64,000 nt of DNA from Epiperipatus broadwayi. Its lineage: Eukaryota > Onychophora > Udeonychophora > Euonychophora > Peripatidae. Every line of letters begins with the position of its first letter. Positions within the stretch are counted from its first letter, which is position 1. Both the position numbers and the translations under genes were made by a program. Under the pieces are notes generated by a model. That model did not search any database. It was not told where the DNA came from and saw only the letters and a program-made list of their open reading frames with translations. Where the stretch lies: contig JAQFVV010000946.1 of assembly GCA_028023455.1 (NCBI GenBank), forward strand, positions 88,939 to 152,938, written 5' to 3'. Below, one piece after another: positions 14,303-27,890 of the stretch.

Positions 14303-15600
14303 TTGAACTGTAAAATGTTGAAAGTTTTTCCAAATTGTTGTCAAATAAAATTTAATATGTCTTGTAAGTTGTTGTATAATACAATATGCTGTTTAAAAAC
14401 AAAGGTGCTACATAATATTATTTCTTTGTGTAAATATCTAATCTTTGATAAAAGGCATTATTTAAAAAGTTTGAATCATTTGATTGATTTGAATAATCGA
14501 AATGACTGGTTCAATTTTAAAAGTAGTTCTCAAATGTTTTTTGATCAGTATTATAACAGATTATGTAAAACATTTAATAAGAAAATTAACTTTTTGTTTA
14601 AGAAAGAATTCAAAAATAAGCTACAAGATAATAACTTTGTTAATTTGGCTGGTGTGGATCTCGATTTTCAAGAAAAATATATTTTAAATCTAGGTGCAAA
14701 ATATGTTGGTGGTCAATGGAAAGATCGTGATTTGGAATTGAAGTCTGCTGTTGAAAGTTCCTTGTGAGTAATTAAATGTGATTCAAAGGTTGTAAACAAT
14801 TTAGGTAAAAAAGTAAAGGAAGAAAATTTTAAATTTGAAATAAATAATAATTGGAACAAACAAATTTCTAAATTTAAGAAATTTACATCTGAAAATAATC
14901 TCGTATGTATAAAAGAGGATAAAGTTGTACAGATGTGTTTGTTACTAAAATCGGATTATGAAAATAAAGTTAACACTCAAATGAGTATTCTTAATTTTAT
15001 AAAGGTTAATAAGGTAAATATTGGAAGTTTACATGTTCAATTTGTTAATAACATTTAAAAAAAAGCCAAAAATAATGTAATTGATAATTCTACTTATTAT
15101 AGGATTTATCCCTTGGCTGCAGTATGTCCTAGAATATTTTCAAATATAAAATTGCATAAAGAAAAAGAACCATTACGATTAATGATTGATTTTGGGGGTG
15201 CATTTTATTATGAAACATGTAAATTAATTGAGAAAATGTTGCAGTAATAAGGCATTAAAGTTAAAAAATGTTAACGTTAAAATAATAAAATTTATTGTTG
15301 AAACTTTAAACTTTATTGATAGAAACATTTATGCAATTTTTAAGCACAAATTTTATAAAATAAATAATGGGTGGCCTATGGGACTTCCTACAGATGCCCA
15401 AATATGTAATTTTGTTATATCTACATATGAAGAAAATATTTTTAAAAAGGATCATTATCAGAAAGATATTATTTTATACAGTTGATATGTTGATGATGTT
15501 TTTGTTTGTGGAAAGCCAAATGCTATTAATGATTTGTTTAATGAATTAAATAATATAAAGGGCTTAAAGTGGATTAAAACAGATGAAAATTCAATGAGTG
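14303..15600 (+). pseudogene. Penelope-like reverse transcriptase, N-terminal and catalytic part (broken)
   Basis: The frame 14303-14767 gives the upstream region typical of the class (LDFQEKYILNLG near its end). It stops at TGA (14765) and continues in frame to about 15055 and beyond as a lysine-rich RT segment. After a frame change, 15228-15485 carries WPMGLPTDAQICNF, the RT motif before the catalytic site. A TGA at 15482 is followed at once by YVDDVF, the metal-binding catalytic motif. The aspartates are present, but the frame is interrupted at least three times. Retrotransposition function is lost here. Confidence 0.85.
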
Positions 15601-15653
15601 TTCAATTTTTAGATCTTAAGATTACTAGAAATAAGGATAAACTGGATTAGTAT

Positions 15654-16421
15654 ATGACTCTTAAACCAATAGCAAAAAGAGGATAAATTCCATATAAATC
15701 AAAAGTGCCAATGTCACATAAAATGGCAGGTTTGAAATCCTTTTTATTTAGAAATGATAACCTTTGTAAATATGCATCAGATAAAACTAAAAATATAGAA
15801 ATTTATTGTAATGAGTTCTTAAACATTGGATACAATTATGAGTCTGTTTATTATACAGTTAAAAATTTTACTTCCAAATATAAAAATATTAATAATAATG
15901 TTAATTTTTCTGGTAAAAAATTTTAGATATCAATACCATATATTTCAAATCAACAGGCAAGTTTCATTAAGAAAATTTATAAAGGAATATGTGATATTGC
16001 ATTTTATGCACCACCTACATTAAATAAATTAATAAACAATTCAAAAGATAAAATTTTATTGACAAATAAAAATTGTATCATTTACAAATGGACATGTAGG
16101 TGTGGCAATGGATATATAGGTGAATCAAGGTGCACATTAGAAAAAAGAACAAAAGAGCACTTATTGTTATTTAAAAGGGTTCAAAATACAAAACAAAATT
16201 TTAAAAATAGAGATAATTTATCAACTTCTGTTTTTTATGACCATAATAAATCATGTATATATGGTTTTGATTTTGATTATAATAACGTAAAAATATTGGA
16301 AACTGAAAGAAATAATAACAAAAGAAAAATTAAAGAGGCGATGTTAATATATAAACACAAGCAGAATTTAATTAATAGGCAAGCAGCAAATGTTAAAATC
16401 ACAGAATTATGGGAAAGTTGA
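15654..16421 (+). pseudogene. Penelope RT C-terminus and GIY-YIG endonuclease (broken)
   Basis: The segment after the palm (15705-15926) ends in a TAG at 15925. The open frame 16059-16421 (120 codons) carries the endonuclease. IIYKWTCRCGNGYIGES gives the GIY-YIG strand pair together with the CxC feature of Penelope-like enzymes, followed by RTKEH and a C-terminal NVKILETE segment. The domain itself is open. The first methionine (16059) is internal to the ancestral polyprotein. Confidence 0.85.
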
Positions 16422-16453
16422 CATGGAATTATGGGAAAGCTGACATTTTAAAA

Positions 16454-16501
16454 GTAATAGTTGACAAAGCTACAAGTTAGTTGAAAGCGCTTCTAAGTTA
16501 C
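16454..16501 (+). ncRNA. Decayed hammerhead motif in right Penelope arm
   Basis: Stem I is GTAA-TAG (16454-16460) to CTA-AG-TTAC (16493-16501), leaving a two-base bulge. The core reads TTGACAA (16461-16467), two transitions from CTGACGA (C3 to U, G8 to A). Stem II is AGCT/AGTT around ACAAGTT. GAAA is at 16483-16486. Stem III AGC/GCT has no loop bases, then T. The architecture fits a type I hammerhead; the core changes should inactivate it. Confidence 0.5.
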
Positions 16502-16567
16502 TGTTATACATATAATTTTTATAAACTTTTAATTACTGTATTTTCAAATATTTATTTATAAATTTAC

Positions 16568-19500
16568 ACACACATATATATATAAAATTTAATCTTTTTT
16601 TGTCATTATTGAATATCAATTGAAACATATTAATTGTATATTATAGATCATGCATTGGTGTGCATATATATGTATACCACCATATAGTAACTTGAATTTT
16701 GTATATTAATCACATAATTTTGTAAATCACAAATGTGATAATTTTTTATTATTATATATTAATCAAAATCAGAAGACTTAATTTATATGTATAGTCACAG
16801 AGACCTTAATTTCATTTCTTTTATTAACTGTTATCTAATAAACTTATTATGTTGTTAAAAATTATTCCAATGGTTCTAAATATTTTTAGAATATCTGTTT
16901 CCATCATCTCTTAGTTACATACAGTAATAAAGCTTGTGTTCTACTGAGCTAGATTTATGTATAACAGCTGATATATAAATGGGGGTGTTTATTTAGTACT
17001 TTAGGAGCACTCCAGTATGACATTGTCCTGATTTTGTCATGAGGATTATATTCTTCAAAGCTCCTGCACTAAATTTTATTTTAGTTTAGTCTTATTAGAA
17101 GTTAAGTGTATAGTTGACCAGTGCAAGTGGCCAGAGCATTGATAGTGATCAGCATGTTTTAATGTTCCAGCATTATTGTTAAGTTTTTCATTCTTATGTA
17201 TTCTAATGGATGGGCACTTAGTTGGTGCATCCAAATTAATATTAAAATAATTGCTCCAAGATGGCAATAACTCAGTAGTTAACCTGGTCTATAGAAAACC
17301 CACTTCCAATCCAGTTACCAGATTGACTGTTGATTTATATTTTTTTTATTGCTCAAATCCAGTCACAAGATGGACTGTTGATTTATTGTATTGATCTATT
17401 TTAATTTTGGTCATTTATAATGATGAATGGTATTATGAGTCATACTTCAAGTTAAAATTAGTTACTATATTATTAATAAAAAAATTGTAATAAATATACT
17501 TTTATTTATTGGGACTTTTGATTTTGCCAAATTTATTTAATTATTTTTAATTTTCTAAAACTATAAACAACACATATTATGAACCGCCATATTGTAAGCA
17601 TATATATATAATGAAGTGAAGATTTTCGTTAGACATAATTTTTTAATTAATATATATTTAATCTAGTTTCAACCGTGTATGTGTGTGATTGCTTGATATT
17701 ACAATAGCAAGGAAAAGCTACTAAGCCACTTTTGCAATCTAGAGATTGTCAGGTGATCTAAATAAAACATGAATTATTTTATTAATAACAGTAATTACAC
17801 ATTTAGATTAACCTGAAATTATTTTTATATCTTTTGTCCATAAATATTTTTAGCCGCGCACTCAAACATATTTATATTACTTATAACAAGAAAGTATTCA
17901 AGTTATATTTTATAAATGAATATATAAATTATATTATAAAATAAGAAAATTACATTAGAGAAAAAGTATTTTTGAAATGGTTGCATTGAAATAAAAACTT
18001 CTATCAAAAAAGAAATTGTACGTGATGAAAAATCTGAATACAATATTTTTATTCACATTTCATTCTGTTGTATGAAATCAATTTTTAGGCTAACATGTAC
18101 TTTTAAATTTTCTGGAGAATTTATATAAATGTGTGACACTTATTCATTATATCCACCCCCTTTCCATACATATATATAAACTATTATAATAATAAAAATA
18201 ATAAATATAACGGTAATTAAATTAAAGTTATATTTATTATTTTTATGGTTATTAGATATATGCGATAAAAATAGTATTGAGTAATTAAATAAACTGCAAT
18301 ATTTTTATTACAACAAAAGAAAAGTAGATATACTGGTAAGGAGGACTTTTGCTCGTTAATTTTTAATTAATAAATGCACGAACAGACAATTTGTATATAC
18401 AATATATAAATGTATACACACACACATATATATATATATATATGCATAACCACAAGCCTATAGCCATAATATATCTGAAAATTATCCATATTATTTTCAA
18501 TTATTTTTTCCTCACGTTGTTAGATGTTTTTAATTTGACAATTTTTAAATGAATTTTTATTTTTTCCTCATCGATTATACACTATACAAAAAAAAAAAAT
18601 TAACTAGTTTTTTCTGAAGTTAAATACGTGATTGGCATTTTTAGAATTAATGTTTAAAATATGAGATATTAAAAAATTAATGTAGATAAGAATTAACTTT
18701 TTGTAAAGAATAATTAATAAAATGAGCATTTTTAACTCAGATCATATTTTCCTTTTGGAATGTGGTATGCCACATTTCGGATTGTATGCTGATATCAGAT
18801 TCTTCAAAGTTACTAAGATTTATGTAACCTAAGATTTAGATAAAAGATAGATATTGTAGCAAGATTATCATTATTGATATGCAGATCAAGATAAATTATA
18901 TTTTGTAAAAGTTAAAGATTATACAATTCTGAGCTGTTATAAACTTAACTGCCTATAATTTCAGCTAAAATAAGCTGTGATAACTACACTTTAAAAATAT
19001 AAGAAAACTCATAAAAAAAACTAAAAAAATAAGCTCAGAATATCATTAACATGCTGTTAATAACAAATTTTATACTTTGGGAAACATTTCCCCAGTAATT
19101 GATAAAGTATAAAAGAACCAAATCCAAACTGTCAAAAAAATTTGATCTCAAATGAAGTTTGCATTGAAAGAAAATTATGGAAAGAACAATATTATATAAA
19201 ATTGAATCATTGAATATTTGAAGTAGAAGTCAAATAAAATTAAATGCTATTAAAAAAAGTAATAAAGTTAAGTAAAAAAAAATAGACATAAGAGAATGAA
19301 ATAATGTAGAAGTAAAAACATTTAATACAACAACTTCAGAATCTTATTTTATGGCAAAAGATGTTTTAGGAAAAAACTGGTATATTAACGATTATACAAA
19401 TTACATGAATATCCCAACTACAGAGAGTAAGTAAAATAAAATGAAAATTTTATAAAATGTTAAATAATTGATAATAAAGCAGAATAAAATTAATTAATTT

Positions 19501-22500
19501 AAAAGTTGAAAATATATCTGTGGCAAGTATAATTGAAAACATATTTATGGATAACTATGGGAAAGGTAAAGAAAATTTAATATTGTTTTAATCTCAACTT
19601 TTATATTTTCAAAACCTTAATGTTTACTATACATTTCTATATCCTGATTACATAATAATAGTGATAGAAGTTCAAATATTGTCTCCATGGCGTTTCTTGG
19701 CTTGAGAGTAAACCCAGTTCCTGATAAAAATATATGGTTAGAAAAAAAAAGCATACCAATTTCTTTTAAATTTCAAAAAGAATAGATTCTGATGTTACAA
19801 AAACAAATTCAAACTCAATCTGCGAACCAAAGAAATTACGACTTTCAGAAAGAAATATCATGAAGTTTGAAGATAATCATATTTCAAAAACAATAAGGAT
19901 AAATATAAAATTCTAGCTAGCTAATGCCGTTATATAATTTTTTTAAAAAATATACAAGGACTGAATGCCATTCAAACAAAAAAAGCTTAATTAATACATT
20001 TTTCAAAAACAGATAAAAAACAATTTAAGTCGAAAATAAAGTATTATTTTTAAAAAATTTAAAAGATTAAGATAACTTTTCAACTTAATTTTCGATTTAT
20101 CAATGCTAAGTCAATGATTTAATTTTAAGTGTTAAATTCAAAAAAAGTAATGGAAATATTATACAAAACATTAATACAAGAGATGCCACATAAAAATGTG
20201 GACATATATAAAACATAACTTTATGTATAAACTATGAGAAAATTTAAAGTGAATTAAAATAGGTCATACAAAAATTGGGAAGAAGAAAACACTAGGTGCA
20301 TAAGAAATTTTTATAGAATTACTTAAAAAGCTGCAGAGAAAATGAAACTTATTACAATTTTATGAGAAGAGTTTGGTCAAAAATAGAATAATTGATTTAT
20401 ATTTCCTTTATTTAAAAAAAGTTTCTAAAGAATCATGGCTATAATATTATATGTTTGCAAAATACTGCAAAGATAATAGGAAAAATAAAATAGTCTTTCA
20501 TGGAGCATAAAACAATTTTAATAAGTTTATTTTATTAAAAACAAAACAAGACTGAGAAGTTTTAATTGTATAAATTAAGTAAGTGTTAAAGTTGATTAAC
20601 ATTTACCCAGCCTATTTAGGTCGAGTATTAGTCAATAGTGGGAATTTGACCTAATCACAATAGTATAAGTAAAAATTCCAGCTTGTCAAATTAGTGACTC
20701 AGAGATTGTAAAAGAAAAAAAATGTTATTAATAAGACGCAAGTTTCATCTCATATAAAGTATATGACACCAATTTGAATGAACAAAAACATTTCTTTTTT
20801 AAAAAATTTGTTTTAGTTTTATGCTAAACAATTATTTTAAAATATTACTTGATTATTTATAAAAGTTTCTGTTAGTTTATTAATTTTATGAAACGCCTTG
20901 AAGAATAATAAAATAAACTATCTTTGCTATATGTTAAAAAAAACATTTGATATCCAGCTTCAGAATCGCGTTCTATGTAATAATAAATTGAATCAAATTT
21001 TTATATAATAAGATTACTTAAATGAGAACTTAATTTATATTTAAAGTAAACAAAGCGTAGATGCTGCTATGTTGTCATGGAAAAATAAATTTCTATAACC
21101 AATTGCCAGAGTAAAGTATAAAAAAGAAATTCAAAATATTATAGTTTGTGGAAGCTATTTCAAATGAATATAGATTATAGATAACTTCAAAAACAGATAA
21201 ATTAAATACAAACAGAAAAAAAAAAATTCAAAAGAGTAAAAATTTTTTTTTTTCCATAGACATAAGTAAGTCTGTGAAAAAGGCATCACCAGAGATGAAC
21301 TGTTTCAGATATTAGATAAGAAAAGATGTTTGAAAGTGTAAATATGAAGTACACTATTTATTTATTTTCAAATATTAAAATATTTCAGTACCATCAACAA
21401 TGGAATAATTTTTATTTACTTTTAAAATTGTATAATAAAACATTTCATTATTATTACGTTCTCACCTTTTTAGTAATGTGTCAATTACTCATTGTGTTGA
21501 GTATCAAGGGATGAAGAGAGTTTTACTAATCTCTATTTATGAATTTGGTGAAAAAAATTGTTAAGGGGCTATATTTATTAAAAACATAGATTAATATAAT
21601 CTAAGCTATTTAATTATAGCTGTTGATTAACTGCAACTCACAAACAGTGTGACTATTGTAACTATAGAAAAAAATAATTTAAAAAAAATCTCAAATTTAA
21701 TTAATGTTAATTTTGGATTACTGGAAAACAGAAATGTCCCTACCTCCATTGCATACTTTTGTCATTTTGCATGCTATATTTTAACTTCATCTGCCACAAA
21801 CATTTTTTTCTCATGTCAAGGTCTTGTAAAACGGTAGATTTTAATTATATTATAACATCAATGGCATTTTTTCTATAAAAATAATTGATATTGAATCTTT
21901 TTACAATGTTTTGCGATAATATTTGTATCATCAATGAAGATATATATTCATCATGAAAAATTTATAATATGCTCAAATGCTCTCTGAAATTTTCAAAAGT
22001 CATATGCTTCACATACTTATTCAGCAATAGATATGTCTTTACAATTTTATAGAAAGCTAAAGAACAAAAAATAATTTTATGATCTTGCAATTATATTTTT
22101 TAACATATTGCAGAGTATTCTTAAACAGTTACTGATATCTTTACTCTTAGAGTTTTAATTCGATATAATAAATTTGGCAGAATAGTAATTTTATAGGAAT
22201 TAAAAAAGATAATTAAATCATCGCAAACTGCCTTAGACAGTGCTTAAGAGTATTTCTTACATTGACATATTCAGGCCCATCTTTTTACATAAAACAATTT
22301 AAATGTGAAATATTTGGCAAATGCTTTTCTTATCGACTGCATGTCTACACCTAATAATTTAAACTTTATTGTAATTTTTCTTTTATTTAATATTTTTCAA
22401 TTTCATGATATAAAATTGAAACTGTTTTCTATTTACAAATATAAAAAAATAGTATATTCTATTTTTAGAATTTATTAAGATAACAAAGTGAGATTAATGA

Positions 22501-23400
22501 TATTAAAATTGTTTTGTAAAATAGTAAGGCTGCCGCTGTGTTATTAATACTTAAGCTACAAGCTATATTGACAAAACTGAGAGAAAGATTACATTTATTC
22601 CATATGGATAATGTTATTACACTAATAATAATAAAAGCCTGAATTTTACTTTTCAGAGGCTTAATATAATGTATTAAGTGCTTCAGTAACAATAAATTAT
22701 GAATAAAAGTTTTGGAATAATAATATTGATTAAGTCAAATTAAAAAAATCAATTGTTATTGAATAAAAATGTTTAATCTTAAAAATCAGTATAAAAATCT
22801 TTGATCCATTTGCTTTTAAAATAACGATATCTTAAATATTATATTGTAGTTGGAATTACATCTCCAAGAGGCTGCATATAACATTTTCAAGTTTGTGAGA
22901 CCATTGCAAGATAAATTACTTTATAGATTTAATTCAGATAACTTAACTTCTTTGCCTCTTATTTGAACTTACTTTTACATCTATCTGAAATCTTTTAATT
23001 TTTTTAGGATAGTATTTAAAACGTTACTTGCATATTTATCGTCATCCTTTATAGTAAAATATCCAGACTAAATTCCGTTTTCTCTTAATGAAGCTAAATA
23101 TTTATTTTTTTATTTTTTGCTTCGATATGAGATTTATATGTATTCAAACTTTTTTGGGTAGTCTGCACTTTCTATATTGCTCTTACATTAGCTATCCAAT
23201 ATTTTCCTTTCAAGCTCTTAGACATATTTCTTTTTAATATTAAATTATTGCTAATAAAAGAACTCCATTCAAATTTTAAATCGACTACTGATTTTATTCA
23301 TTATGTTTTAATCTTTCAAGGCGCTTAGAGTTATTAATGACTTTTAGTTCATTATTAGCAATATTTATTTTCTTTGTTTCAACAAGCCATAGAGCTATAG
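16568..23400. other. Gene-free AT-rich stretch
   Basis: No supported gene. Minor items: a near-direct repeat (CCAGTTACCAGATTGACTG near 17302 and CCAGTCACAAGATGGACTG near 17360), and the perfect 7-bp palindrome arms AATGTGG/CCACATT near 18758. Minus-strand codons around 21800-22700 might be hAT transposase debris belonging to the terminus at 23702, but I could not align them with conviction. Confidence 0.4.
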
Positions 23401-23418
23401 AATATTAATCAATCTGAT

Positions 23419-23702
23419 CCCTACCGCCCACTAGTGGGCGTTACAGTCTTTATGGTGGGCGGTAGGGGTTTTGTCAGACATTGAAGCACTTACTTTTTTT
23501 TAAAAATTTAATTGACTTTTAAAAAATTTTTTATAGAGATTTATATGCTTTAGCTTGCTGTAAATCTGTTTTATAAATTTTATAAAGATACTTCCCTACT
23601 TTATAAATCACCATTACTGTGGAACCGGTGGGCGGGTAGAAAATTGTACTACTAACAGAGATACAAAAGTGGACGGTAGGTATAAAATGTTGACTACCCC
23701 TG
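23419..23702 (-). mobile_element. hAT-type transposon terminus
   Basis: The plus strand ends GTTGACTACCCCTG at 23702, so the element on the minus strand begins CAGGGGTAGTCAAC. This resembles the ends of the widespread animal hAT group related to ZBED/FAM200-type genes. Inside it, a GGTGGGCGGTAGG-like motif recurs in both orientations (about 23418-23430, 23455-23467, 23627-23639, 23670-23680), as expected of subterminal transposase-binding repeats. Two of these form a perfect 13-bp hairpin (23419-23431 with 23455-23467). The following GTTTAGTA would be the 8-bp target copy. The other end was not found. Confidence 0.5.
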
Positions 23703-23710
23703 GTTTAGTA

Positions 23711-25771
23711 CCTTTGATATTTTTTTCTAGACCTACTTTCTTATTTTTATCTGGTAATTTTGATAAATTTTCGGAGAAATTCTGAATGTCGAATTACAAA
23801 ATAAGGACCTAGACTAAAAATATAAGCTTTTCAATAATCTTTTGTAGATTCCTATTTAATACCTCAAAATACTTCAATAAAAACTCCAAAATGTTTTGCA
23901 AAAATCGAATCATATTAACTTAGTTCCTCTTTTTAATAAAAGTGATATTTTTTCTTATTGCAAAAATATTTTCCCATCAAAATATTATTTTATATTTATA
24001 TTTTTACTAATCTTCTTAGTCTACCGTCATTGCATTTTGATAATCAACATTTGACAATAGTCAAAATATACATCTTAATGTCCAAGATTTAATCACAAAA
24101 TGCTTCAAGCGTTACGTTTATTTTAATTATTTAGAAATTCAAAGTAAAATATTAACTCATTTTTTTTTGTCTTTTTTCTTCTATTTCTTTTGATAATTGA
24201 ATGTGATTTATTGTGATAGAATGGACTTTAAATTCAGAAGCCTTCCTGATTATTTTAGATCAAATTTCTCTGTAGATGAGTTATAATATCTTAATAAAGC
24301 TCTTGTGTAGAAATAATAAAAAGTCTAATAGATCAATGATTTCCAATATCTTTTTTACTTGCTTATCTTAAATATCATTATACTGGATTCTTTTAATCAT
24401 ATATTATGTTTTATTACTTGAATATTTGTACAGATCTTTGCCATTTACTATCTGCATTTTATGATGTTATGATAATTTGATCAATTCCTGAAACTTTTTA
24501 TTTTTTTTGTAAATTTATTAGTAGATCTCATTTTTTATTTAAGGTATTTAGAACTTAGAAAGATATAGTTTTTCTTGTTTTATTATTATATGTCTTCGGA
24601 AAATTATGCTGCCCACTTTGAAATGTAGTCTTCCCTTTTAATACTTTATTATCAAAACAGTTTTCCTATATGATTTAGCTTATTAATTAAAAATTACAGT
24701 TTCATATGTTATCAGTATTTTTTTCTACAATGGGTATTTAATTCTTCTAAATGGATTTTTACATTTTTCGTTTTTTTTTTTTTATATTTTGCCTTGTCTC
24801 AGTAAAATATTTTCTGATAAATTACTACCTTATTATGCAGCAGTTCTTAATAAAATATCAATTGTCTTCTTATTTATCTCATTCTAGTCTGAAAAATATT
24901 TTCGAAATGTATGAATATTTCAAAACGATTTGCAAGCTCTATAGTAAATTCATCAAAATATTTTGAGAATAAAATATGAATTATTAATATTATCTTTCTT
25001 AATGGCTTTTGTTTTTCTAGTTTTGCATTAACATATATACATAACTCATTAATCGATGATCATTCGTTGGATTACTTGAGCACATTGCAATTTTGAAATG
25101 TACATTTTCTATTAGTTAAAATATAAATTAACTCTGTTGTATCTTTGTTTATAAGATTCAATGTCTATATTCATAGTAGATATTTAAAAAAAAATTATAA
25201 AAATGTTGTCTTCTGCAAAAGTTCACAAGTCTATATTCTCTCTCATTTCTGTATCCTTAAATAAAGTTTTGCTCATAATTCTAACTTAAAAATATCCACA
25301 GTAAATTTCAAACATTATTTGTTGAGATCATTATCTCTAGATAAACTCTATACATTTTTTCCTTTATCAAATGGAAATTTGTTAGGGCATAAACTTGAAT
25401 AAATTGGATTAGATATCTTCTGTTGATAGTCAATTATATAGCTCTGTCTAATATATTTTCAAATGTCATAATATTTGCTGTGTGCCGTGAACAGCAAGTT
25501 AATAATTGACGAATGCAGAACTGAGATGGTAAGTTAATAGTTTAATTAAATAACATATAAGAATATTTACAAGTATACATAATCTATTTAAGGTGCAAAA
25601 AAATATTAAAACATCTTGGTGACTTAAACATAATAAACACTAGTCCTGCTTTTGAACTTACAGAGGCAGGAGTCTCTGAATTACATAAATACAAGAACAC
25701 ATATCTGGTTCTGGAATTTTATATATCCCTCAAGACTTCGGAAATCACTATAAACTTTACCAAATATAGCG
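23711..25771. other. Gene-free AT-rich stretch
   Basis: Nothing recognised. The 71-residue frame at 24751-24966 is phenylalanine/isoleucine-rich and reads T-runs. Confidence 0.4.
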
Positions 25772-25903
25772 TTTTTTACATACCTAATATATAACATTTT
25801 TTATATACACATAGTATTTTTACATACCTTATCATATATGACATTTTTTATATACACATCGTATTTTTTACATACCTTATTATATATGACATTTTTTTAC
25901 AAT
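25772..25903 (+). repeat. About 52-bp tandem repeat, roughly 2.5 units
   Basis: Units contain TTACATACCTTAT, then ATATGACATTTTTTATA and TACACAT. They recur at about 25776, 25830 and 25875. Confidence 0.65.
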
Positions 25904-26189
25904 TCTCTAACCTTATAAGGCCAGATATGCAACTATATAATGTAACAACATTGCTACACATTTATAGTTATATTGTACATATTTATTGTTACACAGTTAT
26001 TTGTATTAACTTTATATATAATTATTTCACACAATTACTATACATAATTATTGTACAAAGTTATTATTTTTATTCTACACAATTATTATACATTTATTGT
26101 TGCACACACATATATATTTTTTGCTTGACCTTGTACACTGCATCCCTCCCACACTCCAGAAGTATGGTTCTTCACATAATATAATTTTT

Positions 26190-27890
26190 GAGATGAGCTG
26201 AAGAGTTTTTTTTTATGGGTACTGGCAGTCTTTGCTGTGCATCAATGGTGATTTCAGTGTAGTTATCTCATTTTCATAAGACTCCAACTGTTGACCATTC
26301 TTTTTCCTTGGGATTGTAGATCTCCAGACTGGTTGATGCTGTAGTTCCTGTTTCAACGTTGTTGCCAGTTGCTTCTGCACTATTTATATTATATACAGTT
26401 GACAAATATCATGTTCTCAGCTGGTTTTTATGCTCCCAAAGTTTTACACTCTCTTCAGTTTCGATTTTTTGCAATATTATTGCTTTTTTCCAACTGTTTT
26501 TTAATTTATTCAATGACCAAACATTGTTATCTATTTTAAACTTTTTTCCTAACATTAATATCTCATTAATTCTTTGTCGGGTAGATAACAAAATTGACAA
26601 TTTATTCCTTATTTTTCTTTGAAACAACAGTTCATCTGGGATTTTTCCAGTGGCACCAGATGGCATACAATGATAATGAAACTATTTCGAATAAGGCTTC
26701 ATTTATATTTTCTGTTTTAATTTTGCTTAAGCTTTTTTTCATGTTTTGGGCCACCTTCTTGGTAATTCCATTTGTCTTGGGTAATACATTGGTAATTTTA
26801 TATGTTTTACCCCCCATTAAAGTTAATAAAAACTTTAAATTTCTCTGAGCAGAAAGCAGCACCTTTAACTGACACAAGGATCTCTGGTGTTTCATGTATG
26901 ACGAATATTTCTTTAAGTTTATCACTAGTTACAGATGAATTAATATTTTTATAACCCAATATTATACGACTATATGAATTCACCACTACTAAATAATAAT
27001 GTATTTTCAATGGACTGGCATGATCAATGTGGATTCTTTCCCAAGCTTTCTTTGGGGGTAGGCCATGAAATATATTTCTTTGGCAGCTGCTCAGCTGTGA
27101 TTTGACACTTTTTACATTTTTTAATATACAGCATGAGGTCTCTATTTAGTCCTGGTCACCATACATAGCTGCATGCCAGGATTTTAGCTCTAACTATACC
27201 TGAATGTTCTTGATGCAATTAAGTATTCTTGAGTGACCACAGCTGGGTGCAAATACTTTCTGGTCCATCAATATACAGTCTTTATTTATGGAAAAGCTTT
27301 CACATACTTTTCATAGTTCTTTATTTAAGTAGGGTGGACATCTAGTGGGCCATTTGCTACCTATCCAATTTTTAATAATTTCATAACCAGAGTTTTCATT
27401 AGTTCACTTTGCTATTGTTTGACGATTGATAGTTTTTGAAGCTAGATGATCAATGTTATTTATACAGACTTCTGACCTAGGCAATTTAGTTTTTTTCTAG
27501 GTGTCTAGAAAATGTAACCCCATGCAATTTAACTTTACCTTGTGATTCTAGATTGATTTTCTTAATGATGCATATTCTTATGCCTAGGGTATGAACTATT
27601 TTCAACTTATGATCATTTTAATTTATCTGCTCAGTATGTGCAAATGGTAGTATTTCTTTACTCTTCTTTGTCTCTATCTTTAATTTTGTGACTCCTAGTA
27701 TTCTTATGGAATTTTTATTAGCATCACAGGTTGGGGTGTGTGTGTTTTCTCTACTTTTAGGGAGAATTTTAAATTCTTAATTAGACTTTCCCAATTTCTG
27801 CCTTTCATCAGTGATACCCCTGCACTATTATCAATTTTCATGGTTATCGGTTTGCAGATTATTTCACATTTAGCATACTTTGATCAGATT
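26190..27890 (-). pseudogene. Ty3/gypsy retrotransposon pol remnant (protease and integrase)
   Basis: On the minus strand, from high to low coordinates: an aspartic-protease-like stretch (TMKIDNSAGVSLM, about 27805-27850), in which the catalytic Asp is present but the usual Thr-Gly are replaced. Next come a diverged linker and the integrase zinc-binding region (about 27090-27330, with a CKKC pair). The integrase core follows (26807-27040, HIDHASP then YYLVVVNSYSR). Then comes the C-terminal part (26409-26666, KIPDELLFQRKIRNKL). The second core aspartate is V (LVSVKGAAF) and the glutamate position appears to be K. There are several frame changes. RT and RNase H are missing between protease and linker. 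It is dead and internally deleted. Confidence 0.75.

Larger units (their letters stand above)
13341..16567 (+). mobile_element. Penelope-like retroelement with 968-bp inverted arms (decayed)
   Basis: Positions 13341-14308 are the reverse complement of 15600-16567, with few differences. The 1.3 kb between them encodes a reverse transcriptase that runs into the right arm. The right arm encodes the rest of the RT and a GIY-YIG endonuclease, the combination that defines canonical Penelope-like elements. The left arm is an inverted copy of that 3' part, an arrangement common in this class. Several stops and at least one frame change break the frame, so it is inactive. The two arms decay separately: the left copy keeps a tyrosine where the right has TAA near 15684. 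Both arms hold a decayed hammerhead motif. No unambiguous target duplication was seen. Confidence 0.88.

Noticed and set aside
26594-26848. Plus-strand frames over the gypsy remnant (26359-26848)
   Set aside because: They are shadows of the minus-strand integrase relic.
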